A DNA stretch of 64,000 nucleotides from Neorhizobium sp. UBA3556 (GTDB taxonomy: Bacteria > Pseudomonadota > Alphaproteobacteria > Rhizobiales > Rhizobiaceae), in the NCBI GenBank assembly GCA_002376235.1, contig DFNX01000013.1, forward strand, positions 1 to 64,000, read 5' to 3'. Both the position numbers and the translations under genes were made by a program. The notes beneath the pieces are model-generated. The model did no database searches, was not told the DNA's origin, and was given only the letters and a program-made list of their open reading frames with translations. Within the stretch, counting starts at the first letter, position 1. Each line of letters opens with the position of its first letter. Positions 40,764 to 50,262 of the stretch are shown here, in pieces.

Positions 40764-42899
40764 ATGTTCAATACCCACTCCGTCGAAATCGAATGGGCCG
40801 GCCGTACACTGAAGCTGGAAACGGGCAAGATCGCTCGTCAGGCTGACGGCGCCGTTCTCGCCACCTACGGCGAAACCGTCGTTCTCGCCACCGTCGTTTC
40901 GGCCAAGGCGCCGAAGCCGGGCCAGGACTTCTTCCCGCTGACCGTCAACTACCAGGAAAAGACCTACGCCGCCGGCAAGATCCCGGGTGGCTACTTCAAG
41001 CGCGAAGGTCGTCCGTCGGAAAACGAAACGCTGGTTTCGCGCCTGATCGACCGTCCGATCCGTCCGCTCTTCCCGGAAGGCTACAAGAACGACACCCAGG
41101 TCGTCGTCACCGTCGTCCAGCATGACCTCGAAAACAACCCGGACATCCTGTCCATGGTTGCCACGTCTGCAGCGCTGACCCTGTCCGGCGTTCCGTTCAT
41201 GGGCCCGGTCGGCGGCGCACGCGTCGGCTACATCAACGGCGAATACGTCCTCAACCCGCATCTCGACGAGATGGACGAGTCGGTTCTCGACCTCGTCGTT
41301 GCCGGCACCCAGGACGCCGTTCTGATGGTCGAATCGGAAGCCAAGGAACTCAACGAAGACATCATGCTCGGCGCCGTCATGTTCGGCCACAAGGGCTTCC
41401 AGCCGGTCATCGACGCGATCATCAAGCTCGCCGAAGTTGCCGCCAAGGAACCGCGTGATTTCCAGCCGGAAGACCATTCCGAACTCGAAGCCGACATGCT
41501 GAAGCATTTCGAAGCCGAGCTTCGCGAAGGCTACAAGATCACCCAGAAGGCTGATCGTTACGCTGCCATCGACGCCGTCAAGGCCAAGGTCAAGGCACAT
41601 TACTTCCCGGAAGGCGAAGAGCCGAAATACTCCGCCGAAGTCATCGGCGCGATCTTCAAGCACCTGCAGGCAAAGATCGTTCGCTGGAACATTCTCGACA
41701 CCAAGAGCCGTATCGATGGCCGCGACCTCGAGACTGTTCGTGCGATCGTTTCTGAAGTCGGCCTGCTGCCGCGTACCCACGGTTCGGCTCTCTTCACCCG
41801 CGGTGAAACGCAGGCTGTTGTTGTCGCCACGCTCGGCACCGGCGAAGACGAACAGTACGTCGACTCGCTCACGGGCATGTACAAGGAGCGCTTCCTGCTC
41901 CATTACAACTTCCCGCCCTACTCGGTTGGCGAAACCGGCCGCATGGGTTCCCCGGGCCGTCGCGAAATCGGTCACGGCAAGCTCGCATGGCGCGCTATCC
42001 GTCCGATGCTGCCTTCGGCTGAGCAGTTCCCCTACACGCTGCGCGTCGTCTCGGAAATCACCGAGTCCAACGGCTCGTCCTCGATGGCAACCGTTTGCGG
42101 CACTTCGCTTGCTCTGATGGATGCGGGCGTTCCGCTCGCAAAGCCGGTTGCCGGTATCGCCATGGGCCTGATCCTTGAAGGTGACCGTTATGCGGTTCTC
42201 TCCGACATCCTCGGCGACGAAGACCACCTCGGCGACATGGACTTCAAGGTTGCAGGTACTGCCGACGGCATCACCTCGCTGCAGATGGACATCAAGATCG
42301 CCGGTATCACCGAAGAGATCATGAAGGTTGCGCTTGCCCAGGCACAGGGCGGTCGCAAGCACATCCTCGGCGAAATGGCCAACGCCATCTCCGAAGGTCG
42401 CTCGCAGCTCGGCGAATTCGCTCCGCGCATCGAAGTGATGAACATCCCGGTCGACAAGATCCGTGAAGTCATCGGTTCGGGCGGCAAGGTCATCCGCGAA
42501 ATCGTCGAAAAGACCGGCGCCAAGATCAACATCGAAGACGACGGCACCGTCAAGATCGCCTCGTCCTCGGGCAAGGAAATCGAAGCGGCCCGCAAGTGGA
42601 TCCACTCGATCGTTGCCGAGCCGGAAGTCGGTGTGGTCTACGAAGGCACCGTTGTGAAGACCGCCGATTTCGGCGCCTTCGTCAACTTCTTCGGCGCTCG
42701 CGACGGTCTGGTCCACATCTCGCAGCTCGCTTCCGAGCGTGTTGCCAAGACCTCTGACGTCGTCAAGGAAGGCGACAAGGTCTGGGTCAAGCTGATGGGC
42801 TTCGACGAACGCGGCAAGGTTCGCCTGTCGATGAAGGTTGTCGACCAGGCCACCGGCCAGGAAATCAAGAAGGCCGACGGCGACGCAGCCGCCGAGTAA
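40764..42899 (+). CDS. pnp: Polyribonucleotide nucleotidyltransferase (PNPase)
   Basis: 3'-5' phosphorolytic exoribonuclease and degradosome component, 711 aa. Two RNase PH domains (FNTHSVEIEWAGRTLKLETG; GRMGSPGRREIGHGKLAWRA with active-site residues), then KH (PVDKIREVIGSGGKVIREI) and S1 (GVVYEGTVVKTADFGAFVNF) domains. ATG 40764 has AAGGA 7 nt upstream; the longer in-frame start at 40683 is unsupported. Codon use is strongly biased, as expected for high expression, which also creates a spurious 752-codon antisense frame. Confidence 0.98.
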   Translation: MFNTHSVEIEWAGRTLKLETGKIARQADGAVLATYGETVVLATVVSAKAPKPGQDFFPLTVNYQEKTYAAGKIPGGYFKREGRPSENETLVSRLIDRPIRPLFPEGYKNDTQVVVTVVQHDLENNPDILSMVATSAALTLSGVPFMGPVGGARVGYINGEYVLNPHLDEMDESVLDLVVAGTQDAVLMVESEAKELNEDIMLGAVMFGHKGFQPVIDAIIKLAEVAAKEPRDFQPEDHSELEADMLKHFEAELREGYKITQKADRYAAIDAVKAKVKAHYFPEGEEPKYSAEVIGAIFKHLQAKIVRWNILDTKSRIDGRDLETVRAIVSEVGLLPRTHGSALFTRGETQAVVVATLGTGEDEQYVDSLTGMYKERFLLHYNFPPYSVGETGRMGSPGRREIGHGKLAWRAIRPMLPSAEQFPYTLRVVSEITESNGSSSMATVCGTSLALMDAGVPLAKPVAGIAMGLILEGDRYAVLSDILGDEDHLGDMDFKVAGTADGITSLQMDIKIAGITEEIMKVALAQAQGGRKHILGEMANAISEGRSQLGEFAPRIEVMNIPVDKIREVIGSGGKVIREIVEKTGAKINIEDDGTVKIASSSGKEIEAARKWIHSIVAEPEVGVVYEGTVVKTADFGAFVNFFGARDGLVHISQLASERVAKTSDVVKEGDKVWVKLMGFDERGKVRLSMKVVDQATGQEIKKADGDAAAE

Positions 42900-42922
42900 G
42901 CTTTCGCTTGATTGAAATGAAG

Positions 42923-42956
42923 GGCGCGGAAGTTTCTTCTTCCGCGCCTTTTCTTT
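42923..42956 (+). terminator. Rho-independent terminator of pnp
   Basis: Perfect 10-bp stem GGCGCGGAAG / CTTCCGCGCC with a 6-nt loop followed by TTTTCTTT, 24 nt after the pnp stop codon. Confidence 0.92.
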
Positions 42957-42996
42957 ATTCGTAGACGTACACACTCTTCACTTAAGGTCCGCACCC

Positions 42997-44004
42997 ATGA
43001 GCCGCGACGCCCTGAAAACACTCTTCCACCCTTTCGTCACCGATGCCGTGCCCATGCCCGGCGAAGGCGAGCGGGTGATCTTTCTCGGCGCCGAGGCCGG
43101 CAATGCTCGGCCGGAAGGTTTTGACGCGGAAATCACCTCCGTGCAGCCGTTTCGCCCGCTCTTCCGCGCCCTGCGCGACAATGCCTTCCCGGAAGCCGAA
43201 GGCGAGGATTACGATGGCGCGCTGGTTCTGTGCGGCAAGCATCGCGGCGACAACGAGAACCGCATCGCGGAAGCTCTGGCCCGCGTAAAGGTTGGCGGAC
43301 TGATCGTTGTGGCCGGTGGCAAGGAAGACGGTATTCAACCGATCCGCACCATGCTCTTGAAGCTCGGCATCATCCTCGACTACGCGCCGAAATATCATGG
43401 CGTCGCCATCTGGTTCGCACGGCCGGAAGATGCGAGCGATGCGATCAAGGCGCTCAAGAAGACCGCTGTAACGGTCGAGGGCCGCTTCCAGGCGGCTCCG
43501 GGCATGTTCAGCCATGATCGCATCGATGCGGGCTCCGAGCTTCTCGCAGGCCGCTTCCCGACCGATTTCGACGGCAATGTCGCGGACTTCGGCGCAGGCT
43601 GGGGCTATCTCTCGGTGATGCTCGCCGAAAAGTCGCCGCGGGTGAACCGTATCGACCTGTTCGAGGCCGATTACCGGGCGCTGGAATTCGCCAAGCAGAA
43701 CCTTGCGCATAACTGCCCGGATCTGCAGGCGCGTTTCTTCTGGCAGGATCTCGGAGCCGAGCCGCCGAGGGAAAAATACGATCTCGTCATCATGAACCCG
43801 CCCTTCCACGAGGCGCAGGCCGCCGATCCGGAACTGGGTAAGACGATGATCCGCACGGCCGCTGCAGCACTCAAGCAGGGCGGTCGCCTGATGATGGTCG
43901 CCAATCGCGGCCTTCCCTACGAGCCGGTCCTGGCCGAAGCCTTCCGCGAATACGGCGAGACCTGCCGCAACTCGAAGTTCAAGGTCATGTGGGGCAAGAA
44001 GTAA
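42997..44004 (+). CDS. RsmC-like class I SAM-dependent methyltransferase (rRNA guanine-N2 type)
   Basis: Probable 16S rRNA m2G methyltransferase, 335 aa. The N-terminal half is a degenerate methyltransferase-like domain as in RsmC/RlmG. The C-terminal half has the SAM motif NVADFGAGWGYLSVML and the catalytic NPPF in LVIMNPPFHEAQAADPELG. Single gene after the pnp terminator. RsmC versus RlmG-type specificity cannot be fixed from reading alone. Confidence 0.85.
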   Translation: MSRDALKTLFHPFVTDAVPMPGEGERVIFLGAEAGNARPEGFDAEITSVQPFRPLFRALRDNAFPEAEGEDYDGALVLCGKHRGDNENRIAEALARVKVGGLIVVAGGKEDGIQPIRTMLLKLGIILDYAPKYHGVAIWFARPEDASDAIKALKKTAVTVEGRFQAAPGMFSHDRIDAGSELLAGRFPTDFDGNVADFGAGWGYLSVMLAEKSPRVNRIDLFEADYRALEFAKQNLAHNCPDLQARFFWQDLGAEPPREKYDLVIMNPPFHEAQAADPELGKTMIRTAAAALKQGGRLMMVANRGLPYEPVLAEAFREYGETCRNSKFKVMWGKK

Positions 44005-44100
44005 GCGCTTCTCAGCCACTGGCTGCCCGGTTCATATTCAACACTTGCCTAGTTCACCGAATGCAAATTAAGGTTGTATTCGGTGGTTTGGGGCGCGTGA

Positions 44101-44745
44101 ATGAAACGGTTGATCGCGGTTCTTGTGACATGGCTTGCCGCCACGAGCGCGGCCTTCTCCGATTCCGCCCGCATTACGTGGGAATGGTATAACGCCGCCG
44201 AGGTCCATCAGGGACGCAAGGCGGCAGGCCCGGCCCAGCAGAGGCTTGCGGCTCACTATTTCCGGCTTGCCGCAGACAAGGGCAATATCGCTGCCGCCTA
44301 CAAGCTTGGTGAGATCTACGAAAACGGCCAGGGCCTTGCTCGGGATCCGATCCAGGCATTTTACTGGTATATGAAGGCTGCGGCCAGGAACGACAAGCAT
44401 GGCCAGCTCAAGGTCGGCTGGTGTTACCAGAAGGGTATCGCCGTTGCGGCCGATCCCGCAATCGCCGCCATCTGGTATCGCACGGCGGCCGAAAACGACA
44501 ATATCTGGGGCTACCACATGCTGGCCTTCATGCTCGCCGATGGCGAAGGCATGAAGCAGGATGTCGCCTTGGCGCAACGTTATCTCGAGCTCAGCCTGCC
44601 GAAGACCAAGGACCATTGGGCGAAATGGAAGCTCGCCCAGTTGATTGAAGCGGAAGACCCGAAGAGGGCAAAAACGCTGCTGAAGGAGGCCGCTGCAGCC
44701 GGAAATCTTCAGGCGGCTGAAGACCTTAAGCGGAAGCGAGACTAG
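44101..44745 (+). CDS. Secreted Sel1-repeat (TPR-like) protein
   Basis: Protein of 214 aa with an N-terminal signal peptide (MKRLIAVLVTWLAATSAAFS). At least three to four Sel1 repeats follow: LAADKGNIAAAYKLGEIYENGQGL, AAARNDKHGQLKVGWCYQKGI, AAENDNIWGYHMLAFMLADGEGM. Likely periplasmic scaffold. Sel1 proteins in rhizobia include exopolysaccharide regulators and envelope factors, but none of those is specifically indicated here. Convergent with fabB, separated by a perfect palindrome. Confidence 0.83.
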   Translation: MKRLIAVLVTWLAATSAAFSDSARITWEWYNAAEVHQGRKAAGPAQQRLAAHYFRLAADKGNIAAAYKLGEIYENGQGLARDPIQAFYWYMKAAARNDKHGQLKVGWCYQKGIAVAADPAIAAIWYRTAAENDNIWGYHMLAFMLADGEGMKQDVALAQRYLELSLPKTKDHWAKWKLAQLIEAEDPKRAKTLLKEAAAAGNLQAAEDLKRKRD

Positions 44746-44793
44746 GCGGCGTCGGTCTTTCAGGTTGCGCTAGATGGCATCCCTGAAACGCAA

Positions 44794-44823
44794 GGCGGGT
44801 GCGCATCATGATGCGCACCCGCC
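44794..44823. terminator. 30-bp perfect palindrome, likely bidirectional terminator of the Sel1 gene and fabB
   Basis: Loop-free palindrome with arms GGCGGGTGCGCATCA / TGATGCGCACCCGCC between two convergent genes. Only short T tracts flank it (CCTTTGATC on the + strand), so termination efficiency is uncertain, but position and symmetry favour a shared terminator. Confidence 0.7.
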
Positions 44824-44856
44824 TTTGATCAGCCAGTAGAGGCAGCCCGTTCGGGC

Positions 44857-46080
44857 TTACCCGTTGTAACGCTGGAACACGAGCGTGGCGTTGGTGCCGC
44901 CGAAACCGAACGAGTTCGACAGAACCGTATCGATCTTGGCATTGTCGATGCGCTTGCGCACGATCGGCACGCCGTCGAATTCCGGGTCGAGGTTCTGGAT
45001 ATGCGCACTTTCGCCGATGAACCCTGCCTGCATCATCAGCAGGCCGTAGATCGATTCCTGCACGCCGGCTGCACCCAGAGAGTGACCCGTCAGCGACTTG
45101 GTCGACTGGATATGCGGGATCTTGTCCTTGAAGACTTCGCGGATCGCGCCGATTTCCTTCGAATCGCCCACCGGCGTCGAGGTGCCGTGGGTGTTGATGT
45201 AGTCGACTTCGCCCTTCACGGTGGACAGTGCCTGGCGCATGCAGCGGATGGCGCCTTCGCCCGACGGAGCGACCATGTCGTAACCGTCGGAAGTGGCGCC
45301 GTAACCGGTGATTTCGGCATAGATCTTGGCGCCGCGGGCCTTGGCGTGTTCCAGTTCTTCGAGAACCAGAACGCCAGCACCGCCGGCGATGACGAAACCG
45401 TCGCGATCGGCGTCGTAGGCGCGCGAGGCGGAAGCGGCATTGTCGTTGTACTTGGAAGACATGGCGCCCATCGCGTCGAACAGGTTCGACATGGTCCAGT
45501 CGAGATCTTCGTGGCCGCCGGCGAACATGATGTCCTGCTTGCCCCACTGGATCATTTCAGCTGCATTGCCGATGCAATGCGCAGACGTCGAGCAGGCCGA
45601 CGAGATCGAGTAGTTGACACCGTGGATCTTGAACCAGGTGGCAAGCGTGGCCGACGCGGTCGAGGACATCGCCTTCGGCACGGCAAATGGGCCGATGCGC
45701 TTAGGGCTGTTGTTCTTGATCGTGATGTCGGCGGCTTCGATCAGCGTGCGGGTGGAAGGACCACCCGAACCCATGATGATGCCGGCACGCTCGTTTTCGG
45801 CGTAGTCCTTCTCTTCCAGACCGCTGTCGGCAAGAGCCTGCTTCATCGCCACATGGTTCCAGGCGCCGCCTTGGCTAAGGAAGCGCATGGCGCGGCGATC
45901 GACGAGGTCCGTCGTGTCGATATTCGGCTTACCCCAGACCTGGCACTTGAAGCCGTGCTCTGCGAAATCGTCAGAGAAGGAGATGCCGGATTTCGCAGTC
46001 CGCAAGGATTCGGTGACTTCGCCTGCGTCGTTACCGATCGAGGACACGATACCGAGGCCCGTGACAACTACCCGTCTCAT
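44857..46080 (-). CDS. fabB: 3-oxoacyl-[acyl-carrier-protein] synthase I
   Basis: Condensing enzyme that elongates cis-unsaturated acyl-ACPs, 407 aa. The Cys-His-His triad is visible: SISSACSTSAHCIGNA, NTHGTSTPVGD and SLTGHSLGAAG. Pairs with fabA 45 nt upstream on the same strand in the anaerobic-type unsaturated fatty acid pathway. A fabI gene, which commonly follows fabB in related rhizobia, is not present here. Confidence 0.96.
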   Translation of the reverse strand: MRRVVVTGLGIVSSIGNDAGEVTESLRTAKSGISFSDDFAEHGFKCQVWGKPNIDTTDLVDRRAMRFLSQGGAWNHVAMKQALADSGLEEKDYAENERAGIIMGSGGPSTRTLIEAADITIKNNSPKRIGPFAVPKAMSSTASATLATWFKIHGVNYSISSACSTSAHCIGNAAEMIQWGKQDIMFAGGHEDLDWTMSNLFDAMGAMSSKYNDNAASASRAYDADRDGFVIAGGAGVLVLEELEHAKARGAKIYAEITGYGATSDGYDMVAPSGEGAIRCMRQALSTVKGEVDYINTHGTSTPVGDSKEIGAIREVFKDKIPHIQSTKSLTGHSLGAAGVQESIYGLLMMQAGFIGESAHIQNLDPEFDGVPIVRKRIDNAKIDTVLSNSFGFGGTNATLVFQRYNG

Positions 46081-46125
46081 TTGCTGTAACCCTTGTTGTT
46101 TCCGTCAGTTGGCCTTGAGTTTACC

Positions 46126-46641
46126 TCAGGCCGTCTTGTCCTTGGACAGGCCGACGCGAAGGTCGGTTGCCTGATAGATAGTTTCGCCATCGGCCTTCAG
46201 CCAGCCGTCCGCGGTGCCGAGCACCAGCCGGCCCTTCATGACACGCTTGAAGTCGATGCCGAATTCGAGAAGCTTGGTGGTCGGGCGGATCATGCCCTTG
46301 AACTTCACTTCGCCGGTCGAAAGCGCCATGCCGCGACCTTCTTCACCCAGCCAGCCGAGGAAGAAGCCGGTCAGCTGCCACATGCCGTCAAGGCCGAGGC
46401 AGCCCGGCATGATCGGGTTGCCTTCGAAATGGCAGGGAAAATACCAGTCATCCGGCTTCACGTCGTATTCGGCACGGATATAGCCCTTGTCGAAAGCGCC
46501 GCCGGTTTCGGAAATATCGGTGATGCGGTGGACCATCAGCATCGGCGGCAGCGGCAATTGCGCGTTACCCGGTCCGAAGAGTTCACCATGTGCGCAGGCG
46601 ATAATTTCTTCGTAGCTGAAGCTGGACTGTCTGGTGGTCAT
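46126..46641 (-). CDS. fabA: 3-hydroxydecanoyl-ACP dehydratase/isomerase
   Basis: Bifunctional dehydratase/isomerase that introduces the cis double bond at C10, 171 aa. Active-site His71 (FPCHFEGNPIMPG) and Asp85 (CLGLDGMWQL) match His70/Asp84 of E. coli FabA. First gene of fabA-fabB, divergent from irr across 292 nt. Confidence 0.97.
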   Translation of the reverse strand: MTTRQSSFSYEEIIACAHGELFGPGNAQLPLPPMLMVHRITDISETGGAFDKGYIRAEYDVKPDDWYFPCHFEGNPIMPGCLGLDGMWQLTGFFLGWLGEEGRGMALSTGEVKFKGMIRPTTKLLEFGIDFKRVMKGRLVLGTADGWLKADGETIYQATDLRVGLSKDKTA

Positions 46642-46933
46642 CGAATTCCGCGTCCCCCTATGATCGCTAGGTCAGGCGGGCAGAGCCTGAATTCAGGCAC
46701 GGCCAAAATTGAAGTCTTGAACATTCCATCTCCTCGCTAAGGGGACTTGGAACGTCGTTTTGTCACGTCCGCATATAGGAACCGACGCGTGCAAACCAGA
46801 GGGACGGGCATAAAATCCGAATATTTGAAGCACCGCGCGCGCATCCGACGCGGGAAACTGTTGAAACTCAAGCCGCCAAAAGTTATATCCGGGACTTGAG
46901 AAGTATCGCGAGTTGCAGGAGCTCCAGATTAGA

Positions 46934-47350
46934 ATGGCAGAAGCCATGCCCGAAATCGAAGTGAAGTTGCGCCATTATGGCTTGCGGCCGACACGCCAGC
47001 GCGTAGCGCTGGGCGATCTTCTTTTTGCCAAGGGTGACCGTCACCTGACGGTCGAAGAGTTGCATGAGGAAGCGATCATTGCCGGCGTGCCGGTTTCGCT
47101 CGCCACCGTCTACAACACGCTTCACCAGTTTACAGAAGCCGGCCTGATCCGCGTTCTCGCCGTCGAAGGCGCCAAGACCTATTTCGACACCAACACTTCG
47201 GATCACCACCACTTCTTCGTCGAAGGCCGCAATCAAGTCCTGGACGTTCCTGTCGGCAATCTGGAGATCGGCAACCTGCCGGAACCTCCCGAAGGCATGG
47301 AAATCGCCCATGTGGACGTCGTCATTCGCCTGCGCGAAAAGCGCTCTTAA
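46934..47350 (+). CDS. irr: Iron response regulator Irr (Fur family)
   Basis: Heme-responsive Fur-family repressor/activator controlling iron and heme genes in Rhizobiales, 138 aa. Fur winged helix LRPTRQRVALGDLLFAKGDRHLT...VSLATVYNTLHQFTEAGLI, and the heme/metal site TSDHHHFFVEG with the HHH motif of Irr. The C-terminal CxxC pairs of Fur are absent, as in Irr. ATG 46934 is preceded by AGGAG at 12 nt; an upstream TTG (46913) is unlikely. Convergent with the TRIC gene, their stop codons overlapping by 4 nt. Confidence 0.94.
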   Translation: MAEAMPEIEVKLRHYGLRPTRQRVALGDLLFAKGDRHLTVEELHEEAIIAGVPVSLATVYNTLHQFTEAGLIRVLAVEGAKTYFDTNTSDHHHFFVEGRNQVLDVPVGNLEIGNLPEPPEGMEIAHVDVVIRLREKRS

Positions 47351-48006
47351 CGCTTTTTCTTTCGTTTACTCGCTTTCAGAGCTTCTTCGGGAGGCCGGCC
47401 CGGCCGCGACATGTAGCGCGGCAGGGTCCAGCCGTAGTGAAGCGCGCCGCCGCGCAGGGCAAACGAGATGATCACGCCGAAGCCGGCGCTGACGATCAGC
47501 GGCTGTTCCATCATATGGGCGGCGGTGAATGCTGCAGCTCCCGCCAATGCCGAGGTGATGTAGATCTCCGGCCGCAACAGAACCGAAGGTTCTCTCGCCA
47601 ATACATCGCGCAACACGCCGCCGAGCGTGGCGGTCATCACGCCCATCACGATCGCGATCGTCGGAGAGCCGGTTGCCGCCATGCCCTTGGCAGCACCCAG
47701 TACGCAATAGGCGGCAAGACCGATCGCATCCAGCCACAAAAGCAGCTTGTAGCGGGATTCCACGTAATAGGCGGTGAAATAGACGAATGCGCCGGTCGCG
47801 ACGCAGATCAGGATATAGGTCGGGTCCATGACCCAGAAGACCGGACGGCCGAGAATGAGGTCACGCACCGTACCGCCGCCCGATCCGGTCACTGCTGCAA
47901 AGAACAGAAAGCCGATGAGATCGAGTTCCTTGCGCGATGCGGCAAGCGCGCCGGTTGCGGCAAACACGGCAACGCCCGCATAATCGAGTATCATCAGCAG
48001 GGACAT
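47347..48006 (-). CDS. TRIC/UPF0126 family membrane cation channel (YicG-like)
   Basis: Polytopic membrane protein of 219 aa with two repeats of a three-helix unit. Each carries the signature glycine motif, AAVTGSGGGTVRDLILGR and MTATLGGVLRDVLARE. About seven transmembrane helices and a very basic C-terminal tail (EALKASKRKKKR). Bacterial members are trimeric monovalent-cation channels. Convergent with irr. Confidence 0.9.
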   Translation of the reverse strand: MSLLMILDYAGVAVFAATGALAASRKELDLIGFLFFAAVTGSGGGTVRDLILGRPVFWVMDPTYILICVATGAFVYFTAYYVESRYKLLLWLDAIGLAAYCVLGAAKGMAATGSPTIAIVMGVMTATLGGVLRDVLAREPSVLLRPEIYITSALAGAAAFTAAHMMEQPLIVSAGFGVIISFALRGGALHYGWTLPRYMSRPGRPPEEALKASKRKKKR

Positions 48007-48127
48007 ATGGTTCTCCAGCGTCGCGCAAGTGCCTGGGGCTAAGGGGTGAGGATATAGTCCGTGCCGTATCTACACGTCATCCGCGCCACGGCATCATGAA
48101 CAGATCAATTTTTCCGTGGTGAGAACC

Positions 48128-48604
48128 GTGAAAAAGCATTTTGTCGCGATAATCCAAGCCATTGCCCTTCTGGTGATGATGCCTGTCATGGCATCGGCCC
48201 AGCAGCAACTGCTGCAGGATCCGGAAATGTTCGAAAAGGGCTTCTTCAGGAAAAGCTGCAAGACGGTCGATTTCGGACCGGATTTCGTCAAGCGCTTCGA
48301 TATCAACAACGACAATATTACCGATGTCGTCATCGATCACAGCGCGCTGACCTGCGATGGCGTTCGCGGCCCGAGATGCAATGAGGATGGCTGCCCGCAG
48401 AATTTCTATGTTCAGGCCAAGGAGGGTGGCTACATCATGATCGCCACCGCTCAGGTCTACGGCTACGATTTCGTTCAGTATTTCGGCAACATGGTCTTCA
48501 TGTTCAAAATGCACCCGCGGTTCTGCGAGCGCACCGATGCGGTACCGTGCGAAATGCGCGTCCGCGTCCGCGGAACGAAGTTCGTGACAATCTCCAAGAA
48601 GTAG
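48128..48604 (+). CDS. Secreted hypothetical protein
   Basis: Protein of 158 aa with a signal peptide MKKHFVAIIQAIALLVMMPVMASA. The mature part contains an EF-hand-like DINNDNITDVVID segment and six cysteines (KSCKTVD, LTCDGVRGPRCNEDGCPQN, RFCERT, VPCEMR), suggesting a disulfide-stabilised periplasmic protein. GTG 48128 is chosen because GGTGAG precedes it; earlier GTGs at 48116/48119 lack an RBS. Function unknown. Convergent with the YdcF gene, the stops adjacent. Confidence 0.7.
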   Translation: MKKHFVAIIQAIALLVMMPVMASAQQQLLQDPEMFEKGFFRKSCKTVDFGPDFVKRFDINNDNITDVVIDHSALTCDGVRGPRCNEDGCPQNFYVQAKEGGYIMIATAQVYGYDFVQYFGNMVFMFKMHPRFCERTDAVPCEMRVRVRGTKFVTISKK

Positions 48605-49393
48605 TTATCGCGGGAAGAACGTGCCGATTCGCCCTGTCAGATAATAGGCGGTCAGGCTCATCCATTCCCGCACCGCAGTTGTTGTGATCTGCGCATTGAG
48701 TGCCGGCTGGGTGAAATCAAGACCAGGTCCCACGACGCCGCTCGTCCGATAATCCACGGGCCACGGCGTGACGGCAATGCCCGCCTTGGCGAACAGGCCG
48801 ACCGAGCGCGGGATGTGAAAGGCGGAGGTGATCAGCAGGCAGTTTTCAAGCCCCTGGGCTTTCAGCAGTTCGGCTGTGTTGAGACTGTTCTCGTAGGTCG
48901 TGCGCGACGTGTTTTCCTTGATCAGCCGATCGGAAGAAATGCCGAAGGCCGAAAAGAAACGTTCCGCCGTTTGCGCTTCACCCTCGAATGTGCCGCTGAT
49001 CGATCCGTCGCCGCCCGAAATCAGAATCCGTGCTTGACTGTTGTTGCGGGCAAGCCTGAGGGCTTCGACGAAGCGGTCGGCCGACTGGTTGAGTTCCATG
49101 CCGCCTCGCGCCGTATTGACCTCGTTGTCGAAGGCACCGCCGAGAATGATCATGCAGGCGACTTCTGCCGGATCCGCCGGCGGCCTTTCAAACCGCGCTT
49201 CGAGAACCTGCAATGCGACCACACCCGTTGTCGTGAACAACGTGACGAAAAGCACAAGCGCTGCAAGGCCTGCCGAAACGCCGGAAAACTTTCGCCAGCC
49301 GATGAATGCTAGCACTGCCGCGAGCGTGGCAAGCAGGAAGGCGATGGAGAGTGGTTGGGCGAAGACCCAGAACAACTTGGAAAGAAGAAACAT
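48605..49393 (-). CDS. YdcF/ElyC family (DUF218) membrane-anchored protein
   Basis: Protein of 262 aa with two N-terminal transmembrane helices and a DUF218 domain: IILGGAFD, ARILISGGDG, ENTSRTTYENSLNTAELLKAQG and LLITSAFHIPRSVGLFAKAG. ElyC in E. coli acts in envelope peptidoglycan synthesis at low temperature; the ligand of the domain is not established. Separate transcription from the DUF1275 gene is likely. Confidence 0.86.
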   Translation of the reverse strand: MFLLSKLFWVFAQPLSIAFLLATLAAVLAFIGWRKFSGVSAGLAALVLFVTLFTTTGVVALQVLEARFERPPADPAEVACMIILGGAFDNEVNTARGGMELNQSADRFVEALRLARNNSQARILISGGDGSISGTFEGEAQTAERFFSAFGISSDRLIKENTSRTTYENSLNTAELLKAQGLENCLLITSAFHIPRSVGLFAKAGIAVTPWPVDYRTSGVVGPGLDFTQPALNAQITTTAVREWMSLTAYYLTGRIGTFFPR

Positions 49394-49423
49394 TGGCGCT
49401 CGCGAATTCGATTCGCGGGCAGT

Positions 49424-50140
49424 TTACAGCGCGTCGGGGCGGCGGTGAACGATCGGTTGCTGGAAATGCAGGTGAAGCGGGCGCGGCAGTGCTCTTGTGG
49501 CGAGAGCCACGATGATTGTGATGAGGGCAACGATAGAGAGAGCATCCTTGCCCATATATTGAGTGGCAAAGGCTCCGGCCACCGCTCCGGCCGCCATGCC
49601 GGTCCAGGGCACGGTCTGGATCAGCCAGCCCCTTGGATTGCGGTCGCCGATCATCCATCGCCCGATGCCGCGACCAAAGCGGGACAACGCTCCGGTAATA
49701 TAGGTAAGCCCGATAGGCAGGCCTTCGATCTGCTCAACGGTCGCGTTGATCAGGCCCATGGACAGAACGACCAGATAGAATTGCACCCGCAGGTAATCCG
49801 CGGGCAATACCGAAGCGCCTGCAAGCAGGAGTGCCACGGTCGAGAGCACCACGAAGGCGCGTCGCGCCGAGACGCGATGGGCAAGCACGATCCCGAGTGC
49901 ATTGCCGAGGATGAACACCCATATCGCGCCGAACAGGGTCAGCGCGTGGGCATAGTTGCCATCGGCAAATGAAATGGCTGCACGCGTCGTGTTGCCGCTC
50001 ATGAAGGAGACGAAATCGCCGGACAGGATGAGGCCGATGGCATCCGTCATGCCGGCAATGAAGGAAATTGCGGCGACGAGCGCCAAACCGGTTGTGGTCC
50101 GCCGTTTTCGGATGAGGTGTCGACGTCTCTGGCGTGTCAT
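49424..50140 (-). CDS. DUF1275 (YoaK-like) membrane protein
   Basis: Integral membrane protein of 238 aa with about six helices. Family motifs are ISFIAGMTDAIGLILSGDFVSFMSGNTTRAAI and GLINATVEQIEGLPIGLTYITGALSRFGRGIG. Function of the family is unknown. ATG 50140 follows a basic N-terminus; the frame extends 30 codons further upstream without an RBS or family sequence. Confidence 0.83.
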   Translation of the reverse strand: MTRQRRRHLIRKRRTTTGLALVAAISFIAGMTDAIGLILSGDFVSFMSGNTTRAAISFADGNYAHALTLFGAIWVFILGNALGIVLAHRVSARRAFVVLSTVALLLAGASVLPADYLRVQFYLVVLSMGLINATVEQIEGLPIGLTYITGALSRFGRGIGRWMIGDRNPRGWLIQTVPWTGMAAGAVAGAFATQYMGKDALSIVALITIIVALATRALPRPLHLHFQQPIVHRRPDAL

Positions 50141-50262
50141 TTGACCAGCGTGCTTTGGGGACGAGCGTGGTTGGGGTGCTTTTCCGGGCAATCTGCCGCA
50201 AAAACGCTTGGCGGCATTGATCCATGACAATAGCGATAGAAAGGGTCGCAGTCCTGTCTAAA

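Noticed and set aside
40716..42974. 752-codon open frame antisense to pnp
   Set aside because: It mirrors the strongly biased codons of pnp, has no RBS or family motif, and pnp is certain. It is a codon-bias artefact.
46642..46933. Irr/ICE or Fur-type box between fabA and irr
   Set aside because: Some A/T-rich inverted stretches are present but none fits the TTTAGAA-type consensus well enough to report.
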